Under the pieces are notes generated by a model. The model saw only the letters and a list, made by a program, of their open reading frames with translations. It was not told the origin of the DNA and did not search any database. From Methanobacteriota archaeon (GTDB lineage Archaea; Thermoplasmatota; Thermoplasmata; UBA10834): a stretch of DNA of 22,632 nt. The translations under genes were made by a program, and so were the position numbers. Location of the stretch: contig JAABQR010000154.1 in NCBI GenBank assembly GCA_011391345.1, forward strand, positions 1 to 22,632, written 5' to 3'. The stretch's first letter is position 1; each line of letters starts with the position of its first letter. Shown in pieces: positions 1-7,703 of the stretch.

Positions 1-9
1 GACCTATGC

Positions 10-49
10 TGAAAAGTGCCCGGAACGTTCTCACTTTCCTGAAAAGTGA
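10..49. repeat. Short direct and inverted repeats at window edge
   Basis: The 9-mer TGAAAAGTG occurs at 10-18 and again at 40-48, each preceded by C and followed by similar C-rich sequence. TCACTTT (31-37) and AAAGTGA (43-49) also form a 7-bp inverted repeat around a 5-nt loop. Repeated AAAAGTGA-type motifs of this sort resemble the multiple terminal repeats of IS21-family elements. Only 68 bases are visible before the first gene, so the element itself cannot be seen. A simple hairpin or operator is equally possible. Confidence 0.4.
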
Positions 50-68
50 CCCCTAGAGGCCTCGATAT

Positions 69-662
69 TCAGGTCTTGAGCTTGATCCGGATCTTGTTCG
101 TGGACCCGTGCCTCTCCTTAGAAACGACGCCCTTCTGCTCGAGCTTCTCGAGCACCCGGGAGACCTTCGCGTTGGACATCTTCGTACGTTGGATGAGGTC
201 CTTCTGCAAGGCCTCACCCCCGGTGTCCATGATCGCTTTGAACATGGTCCTCTCGTCACCTGTGAGTAGCCTCAGGACGAGGTAGTTCTCCTCCGCCGCG
301 ACCTCCTCCGGCAGCCTGAGATCCTCCTCCTCCGTAGGCTCGGGGGCGGCCTCCTCCTTCTTCGGCACCGACCCTTCGGCCCCCTTCTCGGCGGACAGGT
401 TACGCGGGGGGACGACCATCGACGGGGGAAGGGGCACGTACTCCTCCCTGAGGAGTATGAACATGACACCGACGGCTATCAGGAACGAGGCACCGACTAT
501 GAGGGTGAGATTCGTCGTGGAGTATGACCGAGTGTTGTCCCACATGCCCATGTGGTCCGTCGTATCCTCCTCGGTCGGTTCCCCCATGAAGATCCCGTAG
601 GCTAGGATTGCGATCGCGGCTATCGCGAGAACCCCTGCGATAATCTTCGTCCTGTTCTTCAT
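69..662 (-). CDS. Membrane-anchored winged-helix (MarR-like) regulator
   Basis: A 197-residue protein with two predicted membrane spans, about residues 7-26 and 51-71. An acidic, proline-rich linker follows, and then a C-terminal winged helix from about residue 125 to the end. The recognition-helix region contains MSNAKVSRVLEKLEQKGVV, typical of MarR/TrmB-like DNA-binding domains, and the protein ends in a basic wing. The frame is open back to 728, but I chose the ATG at 662. The first span starts right after it, a purine-rich GGGAG site lies about 10 nt upstream, and a TATA-like box at 713-722 would put transcription start near 690, after the longer start. Membrane-tethered winged-helix proteins are common in euryarchaea, but their signals and targets are mostly unknown. 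A DNA-binding role is inferred from the fold; no partner gene identifies the regulated process. Confidence 0.75.
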   Translation of the reverse strand: MKNRTKIIAGVLAIAAIAILAYGIFMGEPTEEDTTDHMGMWDNTRSYSTTNLTLIVGASFLIAVGVMFILLREEYVPLPPSMVVPPRNLSAEKGAEGSVPKKEEAAPEPTEEEDLRLPEEVAAEENYLVLRLLTGDERTMFKAIMDTGGEALQKDLIQRTKMSNAKVSRVLEKLEQKGVVSKERHGSTNKIRIKLKT

Positions 663-712
663 GGCCCTACCGCTCCCAGCGATGTCCTCGCCAAGTGTAG
701 TGCGTGGGGGGA

Positions 713-722
713 TAAGTAAATA
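713..722 (-). promoter_or_regulatory. TATA-like box of the membrane regulator gene
   Basis: On the minus strand this reads TATTTACTTA. Its centre lies about 27 nt before position 690, which would give a leader of about 28 nt containing the GGGAG site ahead of the ATG at 662. This supports the shorter start for that gene. Confidence 0.45.
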
Positions 723-747
723 CTGCATGACCTGCCCAGGACGAGGA

Positions 748-758
748 AAGATAGAAAT
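748..758 (+). promoter_or_regulatory. Weak TATA-like element before the deaminase gene
   Basis: The A/T-rich stretch AAGATAGAAAT lies about 30 nt before the GTG start at 785, preceded by the purine-rich GAGGAA. It is the only promoter candidate between the two divergent genes on this strand. The match to a TATA box is poor. Confidence 0.3.
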
Positions 759-784
759 GCACTAAGAGTCTTCACACCGCCAGA

Positions 785-1276
785 GTGGTGCATTTGTCGG
801 AGCACGGGAACAAGCGGATCTCGAAGGACGAATACTTCATGAACATCGCCATCGAGGTCAGCCGCAGGAGCACCTGCACCCGCAGGCAGATAGGCGCGCT
901 CATCGTGAGCGAGCACGGGGAGATCAAGAGTACCGGGTACAATGGGAATCCGAGGGGTCTACCACACTGCGGTGAGATGGGCTGTATCAGGGACAAGCTG
1001 AAGATCCCCTCGGGGACGAGGCTCGAGACCTGCACGGCCGTGCACGCGGAGCAGAATGCGCTCATACAGGCGGGGACCAACGCGAAAGGCTCGACCATCT
1101 ACTCCACCATAGTGCCCTGTCCCATCTGCGCGCGCATGATCATGAACGCGCAGGTCGCGCGCGTCGTGTACATCGGCAACTACTCGGACCTCTCGGGCCT
1201 CGAGCTGCTGGAGCAGGGCGGCATCAAGGTCACCAGGGTGGACGAGAAGCTCTTCAAGGCGAAGCTGCAGCGATAG
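785..1276 (+). CDS. dCMP deaminase family protein
   Basis: A 163-residue zinc-dependent deaminase of the dCMP/ComEB branch, which converts dCMP to dUMP and so feeds dTMP synthesis. The catalytic signature is intact: the H-A-E motif places the zinc ligand His87 and the proton-shuttling Glu89, and PCPIC supplies Cys112 and Cys115. The family-typical GYNGNPRG segment (residues 51-58) and the Cys/His-rich loop at 61-67 are also present. This loop, together with Cys31, resembles the structural second-zinc region of dCMP deaminases. The start is one of two consecutive GTG codons at 785 and 788; no Shine-Dalgarno site is evident, so a leaderless mRNA is plausible. The gene is monocistronic, with a 130-nt gap before the ATP synthase operon. 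A general cytidine-type deaminase with another substrate cannot be excluded. Confidence 0.85.
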   Translation: MVHLSEHGNKRISKDEYFMNIAIEVSRRSTCTRRQIGALIVSEHGEIKSTGYNGNPRGLPHCGEMGCIRDKLKIPSGTRLETCTAVHAEQNALIQAGTNAKGSTIYSTIVPCPICARMIMNAQVARVVYIGNYSDLSGLELLEQGGIKVTRVDEKLFKAKLQR

Positions 1277-1376
1277 CCGCTCGGACGCTAGAGGACGCCC
1301 CAAGCCGGACATGTTCCGCCCATCGTCAATCGAATGGAGATGACATGTCTGGCGATACGCCACGTCATCGCTAGTC

Positions 1377-1386
1377 TATTATATCG
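1377..1386 (+). promoter_or_regulatory. TATA box of the ATP synthase operon
   Basis: TATTATATCG lies in the gap between the deaminase gene and atpH. Its centre is 27-29 nt before the GTG at 1410, so transcription should begin at or just before that codon. It is the only strong TATA box upstream of the ten tightly packed genes that follow. Confidence 0.55.
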
Positions 1387-1409
1387 AAATCAGCATCAGC
1401 AACGAGGGC

Positions 1410-1745
1410 GTGGCAAACATGGGAAAGGCTGAGATCCTTCACCAGATCAAGATGGCGGAGGAGCATGTCCGCGTCGTGGTCAAGGAGGCGGAGGAGAAGC
1501 GCAAGCAGCTCCAGGCCGATGGCAAGAGGCGGGCCTTGGAGAAGGTCGAGACTGCCGACGCTGATTTGAGGAAGCAGTCGGACGCCCGCTACGGGGAAGC
1601 CAAGAGGGCCACCGATGCCAGGAAGCAGGCGGTCCTTGCGGAAGGCGCCCGGAAGGCCCAGGCGCTCGTCTTGCGGGCCCGGACGAATTCGGGCAAGGTG
1701 AAGGCTTTGGTCCTTTCGGAGTTCGAGAGGGCAGCAGATGCTTAG
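1410..1745 (+). CDS. atpH: A-type ATP synthase subunit H (peripheral stalk)
   Basis: An 111-residue, highly charged, almost entirely helical protein rich in Lys, Glu, Ala and Arg with heptad character. It matches the size and composition of subunit H, which pairs with subunit E in the peripheral stalks linking the catalytic head to subunit I. It is the first gene of the operon and overlaps atpI by 8 nt. Two starts are possible. The GTG at 1410 fits a leaderless transcript from the TATA box at 1377-1386. The ATG at 1419 would give the more family-typical beginning MGKAEIL and has GAGGG about 10 nt upstream. The identification rests on position and coiled-coil character, since subunit H has few fixed residues. 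Confidence 0.85.
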   Translation: MANMGKAEILHQIKMAEEHVRVVVKEAEEKRKQLQADGKRRALEKVETADADLRKQSDARYGEAKRATDARKQAVLAEGARKAQALVLRARTNSGKVKALVLSEFERAADA

Positions 1746-3729
1746 ACCGGAGGAGATGACCCGAGCGGTCGTCGTCGGGTCGATCGAGAGCCTCGATGTC
1801 ACGATCGAGTGCCTTTACGAGCTCGGAGTATTGCATCTCATAGACTTCACTGAGCAAGATGAGGACTTCAAGATCGGCCAGCCGCTTGCGAAGGCATCGG
1901 ACGCGTCTCAGAAGCTCCTGAAGCTGCGGTCCATGATCCGCGCGCTCTCCATCGATTCTCACAAGCCATCCGAACGGATGGTCACATCCGAGATACGGAA
2001 GACGCTCGACCAGGCGCTGGTCACGCTCGACCTCAACACATCGAAGAAGGCCGAGGCGAGGCAGAGGATACAGTCTCTCATCCGCGACAAGGAATCGGAG
2101 ATCAAGGTGCTGGAGCCGTTCGCGCCGTTCGGCATCTCTGTCGAGGACTACGAAGGGTTCGAGACGATATTTTCGTCCGTCGGCACATGCAGGGCGGACC
2201 CAGAGTCCGCGCTGCGATCCAAACTCGTCAATGTCGAGGTCCTCAAGGACCTCCGGAAGGGTGACCTCGCAGTCGCCGTGTTTGCGAGGGTAGAGGATAG
2301 GTCGGAGGTCACCAGGATCCTCGCAGAGCACGGGTTCCAGGAGTCGAAGCTACCCAAGGTCACGGGCGACCCGTCCAAGGTCTGCGAGAGGAACCGGGCG
2401 GATATAAAGAGCCTCGAAGAGGACCTTGCCCGCACCGAGAGCGACCTCGAAGCCATCAGGAAGAAGTTCGCGGACCTCATCATCGCCTCGGAGGAGGACC
2501 TGTCGATCGAGGTCATGAAGGCGGAGACGCCACTCCGGATCGCCACATCGACGAACTCGTTCGTGATCGATGGCTGGCTCCCGACCGCGAAGGTCGAGGA
2601 GCTCCAGACCTCCCTGAACTCCCGTTGTTGTGGGCTCGCGTTCGTGGAGACGCTCCCTGAGGAGGAGGGCGACGAGCCGCCGGTCCTCCTCAAGAACCCC
2701 AAGCCCGTCAAGCCGTTCGAGTTCTTCATCGACCTGGTGTCCACACCGAAATACGATGAGATCGACCCCACGATTGTGCTGTTCCTGACATTCCCTCTCT
2801 TCTTCGGCTTCATGATCGGCGACCTCGGGTTCGGTCTGGGGCTCGCCTGCTTGGGCGCGTTCATGCGCCTGAAGCTCAAGGACTTCCCCGACCTGCAGAA
2901 GCTCGGCACGATCGTCCTCGCAGGGGGCATCATGGCCAGCCTGTTCGGCCTGTTCGTGTTCGCTGAGGCGTTCGGGGTCCCGTTCCATCCGCCGGAAGCG
3001 CACCCCGATGAGCATTCGTGGGAATCGGTCGCCAACATCCCGATCCATCCGATGCTGGACAAGATGACCGACATCAAGGAGATGCTCGCCCTGTCCCTCC
3101 TCGCCGGCTGGGTGCACCTGACACTTGGGTTCGTGCTTGGCTTCGTCAACCACATCCGCCACGACCGCAAGCATGCCTTCGCCAAGGTCGCGTGGCTCCT
3201 GATCCTCCTCGGCCTGTTCATCGAGATAATGTACATAGCTGGTGGCGCGACCGGCACGAGCGGGTTCGTCAACGATACCGTACTAGCTTGGGTCCCGGAC
3301 GCAGGCACGTCCGTCGCAGGGATCAGTGTCTCGATCACGGCTTTGGCATTCATCGTAGCAGGGGTGATGGGGCTGTCACTCACCGAAGGCCCGATGGCGC
3401 TGTCCGAGGTCATCGGTCTGTTCACGAACCTTGTGTCGTACACGAGGTTGGCCGCGCTGGCCGTCGGGAAGGGGGCGATGGCACTGGCCTTCAACACCAT
3501 GCTCTTCCCGCTGATATTCGAGAGCCACAACATAGGCATCGTGATTGCCGGTGTGCTCGCCCTCTTCGTGACCCAGATGTTCTTCGTGTTCTTCCTCGGG
3601 GCACTGTCCGCGGGGATTCAGGCTATCAGGTTGAACTATGTGGAGTTCTTCCTCAAGTTCTTCGAGGGCGGAGGAAAGGAGTTCTCCCCCCTGAGGTACC
3701 TGAGGAGGCATTCAGTCGCAACGAAATGA
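1738..3729 (+). CDS. atpI: A-type ATP synthase subunit I (a-subunit, ion channel)
   Basis: A 663-residue membrane stator subunit that carries the ion half-channels facing the rotor ring. The N-terminal half (about 1-330) is soluble and coiled-coil rich. The C-terminal half holds about seven or eight membrane helices, beginning near the segment FPLFFGFMIGDLGFG. The essential rotor-facing arginine is present as Arg570 in SYTRLAALAVGKG. The conserved C-terminal stretch IRLNYVEFFLKFFEGGG is also intact. The length is normal for the archaeal family. The ATG overlaps the atpH stop (ATGCTTAG), implying translational coupling, with GAGAGGG just upstream. Confidence 0.95.
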   Translation: MLRPEEMTRAVVVGSIESLDVTIECLYELGVLHLIDFTEQDEDFKIGQPLAKASDASQKLLKLRSMIRALSIDSHKPSERMVTSEIRKTLDQALVTLDLNTSKKAEARQRIQSLIRDKESEIKVLEPFAPFGISVEDYEGFETIFSSVGTCRADPESALRSKLVNVEVLKDLRKGDLAVAVFARVEDRSEVTRILAEHGFQESKLPKVTGDPSKVCERNRADIKSLEEDLARTESDLEAIRKKFADLIIASEEDLSIEVMKAETPLRIATSTNSFVIDGWLPTAKVEELQTSLNSRCCGLAFVETLPEEEGDEPPVLLKNPKPVKPFEFFIDLVSTPKYDEIDPTIVLFLTFPLFFGFMIGDLGFGLGLACLGAFMRLKLKDFPDLQKLGTIVLAGGIMASLFGLFVFAEAFGVPFHPPEAHPDEHSWESVANIPIHPMLDKMTDIKEMLALSLLAGWVHLTLGFVLGFVNHIRHDRKHAFAKVAWLLILLGLFIEIMYIAGGATGTSGFVNDTVLAWVPDAGTSVAGISVSITALAFIVAGVMGLSLTEGPMALSEVIGLFTNLVSYTRLAALAVGKGAMALAFNTMLFPLIFESHNIGIVIAGVLALFVTQMFFVFFLGALSAGIQAIRLNYVEFFLKFFEGGGKEFSPLRYLRRHSVATK

Positions 3730-3744
3730 AGGAGGTAGAAGAGA

Positions 3745-3966
3745 ATGGACCCAACACAAGTGGGACTGGCGATGATCGGCGCAGGGATCGCGATAGGTGT
3801 CGCAGGCCTGGGCACTGGAATCGCTCAGGGACAGGTAGGTGCGGCGGCGGTCGGCGCGACCGCGGAGAACCCGAAGATGTTCGGAAAGGGCATGATCATG
3901 ATGGTCCTGCCCGAGACGATAGTCATCCTCGGCTTCGTCGTGGCCTTCCTGATAATGAACGCGTGA
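3745..3966 (+). CDS. atpK: A-type ATP synthase proteolipid subunit K (c-ring)
   Basis: A 73-residue single hairpin of two membrane helices that forms the rotor ring. Helix 1 contains GIAQG with Gln28, and helix 2 contains LPET with the ion-binding carboxylate Glu57. Both align with Gln110 and Glu139 of the second hairpin of the Enterococcus hirae sodium-type NtpK. The position of the helix-2 glutamine that also ligates sodium in NtpK (Gln65, following Thr64) is Ile59 here, so the ligand set is incomplete. One carboxylate per hairpin predicts a ring with full ion stoichiometry, unlike multi-hairpin archaeal K subunits that lost carboxylates. A strong GGAGGT site lies 9 nt upstream of the ATG, fitting the high copy number needed for a ring subunit. 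Confidence 0.95.
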   Translation: MDPTQVGLAMIGAGIAIGVAGLGTGIAQGQVGAAAVGATAENPKMFGKGMIMMVLPETIVILGFVVAFLIMNA

Positions 3967-4023
3967 GATGCGAGAAGCGACAGTGGGACCGGCCGGTCGA
4001 GCAATCTCAGGAGCTGATGCACC

Positions 4024-4581
4024 ATGAGTCTCGAGATGGTAGTCGAGGACATACTGCGAAGAGGCGAGGAGCGGAAGCTGGAGATCATCCACCAGGGGGA
4101 GCGTGAGCGGGACGTGCACGTGGTCCAGGCGGATGCCCAGATAGCGGAGCACAGGGAGAAAGCCGCCCAGCGCGCAGACTCCCGGATCACCCAGATGGAG
4201 CAGCAGGAGCTGTCCAGCGCGGAGCTGGAGTCGAAGAAGGCGCTCCTGTCGGCACAGAGGCAGGTGATGGACGAGCTCAAATCGCTCGTGCTCACCGAGA
4301 TCGCCAACTACCCCGAGGACAAGCGCACGAGGATGTACGCGCGGCTCATGGAGAAGGCGAAGAAGGAGCTGGGCGAGTGCTATGTGTACTCGAACGCCTC
4401 GGACAAGCGGTTGGTGCGGCCGCCTCAAGGCATCAGCAACGGCGGCGTGATCGACTGCAAGGGCGGGCTCGTGTTCGAGAGCAAGGACCGTACCGTCAGG
4501 CTCGACTACCGTTTCGAGAGCATGCTCGAGGACGTGTGGAACAAGAAGATCCAGGAGATATACTCCAGTCTGTTCGGGTGA
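4024..4581 (+). CDS. atpE: A-type ATP synthase subunit E (peripheral stalk)
   Basis: A 185-residue peripheral stalk subunit, partner of subunit H. Residues 1 to about 95 form a long charged helix with coiled-coil character. The C-terminal globular domain contains the family pattern of two glycines and a short hydrophobic strand (GGVID, GGLVFESKD) followed by LDYRFESML. A 57-nt gap separates it from atpK, the largest inside the operon, and no strong promoter is evident there. The length is typical for archaeal E subunits. Confidence 0.92.
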   Translation: MSLEMVVEDILRRGEERKLEIIHQGERERDVHVVQADAQIAEHREKAAQRADSRITQMEQQELSSAELESKKALLSAQRQVMDELKSLVLTEIANYPEDKRTRMYARLMEKAKKELGECYVYSNASDKRLVRPPQGISNGGVIDCKGGLVFESKDRTVRLDYRFESMLEDVWNKKIQEIYSSLFG

Positions 4582-4589
4582 TGTGACCG

Positions 4590-5648
4590 ATGGGTCTGTT
4601 CGGCGGGAAAGGCAACTATGCGTATGCGTGCGCGCGCGTCAAGGCACGCAAGAGCTTCCTGCTCTCCAAGGACGCGTACTCCCGCATGCTCGTCATGGAC
4701 ATCCACGAGATTGGCCGTTTCCTGGGCGAGACCCAATACAAGGACGAGATGGCGCAGTACGGTTCCAGGTACTCGGGCGCGAACCTCGTCGAGGCCGCGG
4801 TCACCAGGAACCTTGCGGCCACGTACTCCGACATCCTGAGTTTCACCACGGGCCACCTGAGGGAGATGGTGGGCAACTACCTGAGGCGGTGGGACACGTT
4901 CAATGTCAAGACGGTCCTCCGAGGGAAGATATCCAAGGCGAGACCGGAGGAGATTGTCGACACGCTCGTGCCCGCGGGGGCGTTCTCCGAGGAGTATCTC
5001 AAGTCGCTCGTGGAGACCGAGGGCATCCACGAGGTCATGGAGGGCCTTTCCAAGCAGGCCGCGCTGCGGATCACGCCGGAGCTACACAGAGACGTGGTCG
5101 ATTCCGGGAAGCTGGCCCCGTTGGAGGACCATCTGGACAAGATGCTGTACTACGACCTCCTCGACGTGATAGAGCCGACCAACAACCCTGAGCGGCTGCT
5201 GAGGGACTTCGTGAGGCGCGAGGTCGATGTCACGAATCTGAAGGTCCTCCTGAAACTCAAGGCGGAGCGCATACCCGATGAGCGCATCCAGAAGTTCCTA
5301 ATCCCTGGCGGGCTCGAGTTCGGCATGGACAAGCTGAGGGCGATGGCCCAAGGTGAGGGGACAGATGCGATCGTGGCGGAGCTGGAGAAGTCGTCGTTGT
5401 TCGAGGACATCAAGCCTGCCGTCGAGTGTTACAGGGCGGACAAGAAGCTCTCCGAGCTCACAATCGCCCTCGACAAGGCGCTGATAAGAAAGAGCGAGAA
5501 GTTCGCCAACTTCTACCCGCTGTCGGTGCTCCCGATAGTCAACTACATGATACGGAAGAAGGTGGAAGTGGACAACATCAGGATCATCGCGAGGGGCAAG
5601 GAGAGCGGCTTGCCCAAGAGAGTCATCGAAGAGTTGCTGGTGATGTGA
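4590..5648 (+). CDS. atpC: A-type ATP synthase subunit C (d-type socket)
   Basis: A 352-residue all-helical protein of the V-type d / A-type C family, the funnel-shaped socket joining the central stalk (D and F) to the K ring. The characteristic N-terminus with NYAYACARVKARKS is present, as are repeated arginine- and leucine-rich helices and the C-terminal tract NYMIRKKVEVDNIRIIARGK. The start lies 8 nt after the atpE stop. The length matches the family norm of about 350 residues. Confidence 0.94.
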   Translation: MGLFGGKGNYAYACARVKARKSFLLSKDAYSRMLVMDIHEIGRFLGETQYKDEMAQYGSRYSGANLVEAAVTRNLAATYSDILSFTTGHLREMVGNYLRRWDTFNVKTVLRGKISKARPEEIVDTLVPAGAFSEEYLKSLVETEGIHEVMEGLSKQAALRITPELHRDVVDSGKLAPLEDHLDKMLYYDLLDVIEPTNNPERLLRDFVRREVDVTNLKVLLKLKAERIPDERIQKFLIPGGLEFGMDKLRAMAQGEGTDAIVAELEKSSLFEDIKPAVECYRADKKLSELTIALDKALIRKSEKFANFYPLSVLPIVNYMIRKKVEVDNIRIIARGKESGLPKRVIEELLVM

Positions 5649-5948
5649 TTGGAGATCGCAGTAGTGGGGTCGGAGGAGTTCGTCGTCGGCTTCAGACTCG
5701 CTGGGATCAAGAAGGTATACGGCGTTGCGCCCGAGATGCTGCAGGAGACAATCCTGCAGCTGGTCCAGGAGAAGAGCGTCGGCATACTCGCCGTGCACAC
5801 GAAGGACCTAGAGCGGCTCCCCCAGCAGCTGCGCGACAAGCTGATGGCCAGTGTCGAACCGGTCGTCATACCTGTCGGAGAGGAGGAAGGCGACATCAGA
5901 GACAAGGTCAGAAGGGCGATGGGTATCGACCTTTACAAGAACAAGTGA
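5649..5948 (+). CDS. atpF: A-type ATP synthase subunit F (central stalk)
   Basis: A 99-residue CheY-like-fold subunit that binds subunit D in the central stalk. The first strand MEIAVVGSEEFVVGFRLAG is the family hallmark. A TTG start at 5649 directly abuts the atpC stop codon (TGATTG). No in-frame ATG or GTG allows a full first strand, so TTG is the supported start, and translation probably relies on termination-reinitiation from atpC. Confidence 0.92.
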   Translation: MEIAVVGSEEFVVGFRLAGIKKVYGVAPEMLQETILQLVQEKSVGILAVHTKDLERLPQQLRDKLMASVEPVVIPVGEEEGDIRDKVRRAMGIDLYKNK

Positions 5949-5963
5949 CGGAGGCGTTTCCGA

Positions 5964-7700
5964 ATGGCTAGCGGTAAGAGTGGAAGGATATGCAGGGTCG
6001 CGGGACCAGTTGTCACCGCCGAAGGCGTCTCGCCGAGGATGTACGATGTCGTGCTCGTCGGCGAGCTCAAACTGATGGGCGAGGTTATCAAGCTGGTCGG
6101 CGACAAGACCGTCATCCAAGTGTACGAGGACACGTCCGGGATCAGGCCCGGTGAGGTCGTCGTCGACACAGGCGCGCCGCTCCAGGTCGAGCTCGGCCCA
6201 GGCCTGCTGTCCAGCGTGTACGACGGCGTCCAGAGGCCGTTGCCCGTGCTCATGGAGAAGCAGGGCGACTTCGTGTCAAGGGGGGTCACCGCACCCGGCC
6301 TAGACAGGTCCAAGAAGTGGAAGTTCAAACCAACCGTGAAGAAGGGCGACGACCTGCACGGCGGCATGATCGTGGGCGAGGTGCCAGAAGGCAACATCGT
6401 CCACAAGGTGCTCCTCCCGCCCGGTGTGGATGGGAAGGTCACGAGCATATCCGAGGGTGAGTTCACGGTCGAGGAGCCCGTGGGCACGCTCGACACCGGC
6501 CACGCGATCAAACTCGCCCAGAACTGGCCCGTCAGGTCGCCGAGGCCCTATATGGACAAGCTGCTCCCGGACATCCCGCTCGTGACTGGTCAGCGCGTGC
6601 TCGACATGCTCTTCCCGCTCGCCAAGGGCGGCACAGCGGCCATACCAGGCGGGTTCGGCACGGGCAAGACCGTCACTTCCCAGCAACTGTCCAAGTGGAG
6701 CGACGCGCAGATCGTCGTCTACGTGGGCTGTGGTGAGCGGGGCAACGAGATGACGGAGGTGCTCACGACCTTCCCGGAGCTCGAGGACCCGAAGAGCGGG
6801 AAGCCGCTCATGGGCAGGACGGTGCTCATCGCGAACACCTCCAACATGCCAGTCGCGGCCAGGGAGGCGTCCGTGTACACGGGCATCACGATCGCGGAGT
6901 ATTACAGGGACATGGGTTACGACGTGTCGCTCATGGCCGATTCCACATCCAGGTGGGCGGAGGCGATGAGGGAGATATCATCCAGGCTCGAGGAGATGCC
7001 GGGCGAGGAGGGATATCCCGCATATCTTGCGTCCAGGCTCTCCGAGTTCTACGAGAGGTGCGGCCGCGTCAACACGCTCGCCGGCCCGACGGGATCCATA
7101 TCCGTCATAGGGGCGGTGTCGCCATCGGGCGGCGACTTCAGCGAGCCAGTCACCCAGAACACACTGAGGATCGTCAAGGTGTTCTGGGCTCTCGACTCGA
7201 AGCTGAGGGAGCGGAGGCACTTCCCGGCCATCAACTGGCTAACATCATACAGTCTGTACAACCCCATACTCGAGGAATGGTACAGACGCAACGTCGCCGA
7301 GGATTGGGGCCCGCTGAGGCTCTGGGCAATGGAGACGCTCCAGAAGGAGTCTGAGCTGCAGGAGATAGTGCAGCTGGTCGGCTCGGACGCCCTCCCTGAG
7401 GAGCAGCGCCTGACGTTGGATGTGGCGAGGATGATCCGCGAGTTCTTCCTGCAGCAGAGCGCCTACCACGCGGTGGACACGTACAGCCCACTGAAGAGAC
7501 AGTACGAGTACATGAACGCCATCAGGCATTTCTCCGACCTGTCCAAGAAGGCCATATCGCTCGAGGTGCCTCTGGACAAGATCGTATCGCTCAAGGTCAG
7601 GGCGGACCTGGGCAAGCTCAAGTTCGAGGAGACGATCGACAAGGACCTGAAGTCCATACTCCCCGAGATGGACAGGCAGTTCGCTGAGCTGGGGGTGTGA
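5964..7700 (+). CDS. atpA: A-type ATP synthase catalytic subunit A
   Basis: A 578-residue catalytic ATPase subunit. The N-terminal beta-barrel is followed by the non-homologous insert (about residues 110-190) that distinguishes A subunits from F-type beta. The Walker A loop reads GGFGTGKT at residues 229-236, with Lys235 contacting phosphates. Further conserved elements are CGERGNEMTEVL with the catalytic Glu, the DSTSRWAEAMREIS segment, and the GEEGYP loop. The usual archaeal P-loop has GPFGSGKT, so Gly230 and Thr233 are mild variants. No intein interrupts the P-loop, unlike in Thermoplasma and Pyrococcus. GGAGG lies 9 nt before the ATG. Confidence 0.97.
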   Translation: MASGKSGRICRVAGPVVTAEGVSPRMYDVVLVGELKLMGEVIKLVGDKTVIQVYEDTSGIRPGEVVVDTGAPLQVELGPGLLSSVYDGVQRPLPVLMEKQGDFVSRGVTAPGLDRSKKWKFKPTVKKGDDLHGGMIVGEVPEGNIVHKVLLPPGVDGKVTSISEGEFTVEEPVGTLDTGHAIKLAQNWPVRSPRPYMDKLLPDIPLVTGQRVLDMLFPLAKGGTAAIPGGFGTGKTVTSQQLSKWSDAQIVVYVGCGERGNEMTEVLTTFPELEDPKSGKPLMGRTVLIANTSNMPVAAREASVYTGITIAEYYRDMGYDVSLMADSTSRWAEAMREISSRLEEMPGEEGYPAYLASRLSEFYERCGRVNTLAGPTGSISVIGAVSPSGGDFSEPVTQNTLRIVKVFWALDSKLRERRHFPAINWLTSYSLYNPILEEWYRRNVAEDWGPLRLWAMETLQKESELQEIVQLVGSDALPEEQRLTLDVARMIREFFLQQSAYHAVDTYSPLKRQYEYMNAIRHFSDLSKKAISLEVPLDKIVSLKVRADLGKLKFEETIDKDLKSILPEMDRQFAELGV

Positions 7701-7703
7701 CGC

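Noticed and set aside
2148..3539. 463-codon minus-strand frame opposite atpI
   Set aside because: Long antisense frames are expected in GC-rich genes. The translation is Ser/Arg/Pro-rich and has no recognisable domain or promoter.
3967..4023. Internal promoter between atpK and atpE
   Set aside because: The 57-nt gap is GC-rich and contains no TATA-like box, so read-through of one operon is more likely.
3018..4106. 362-codon plus-strand frame across the end of atpI and atpK
   Set aside because: Its product is Arg/His/Gly-rich with no domain pattern. It is a high-GC shadow of atpI, atpK and atpE, all of which have clear family motifs.
6648..6671. Possible intein in the atpA P-loop, as known in Thermoplasma
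   Set aside because: The P-loop is uninterrupted and the whole subunit has normal length.
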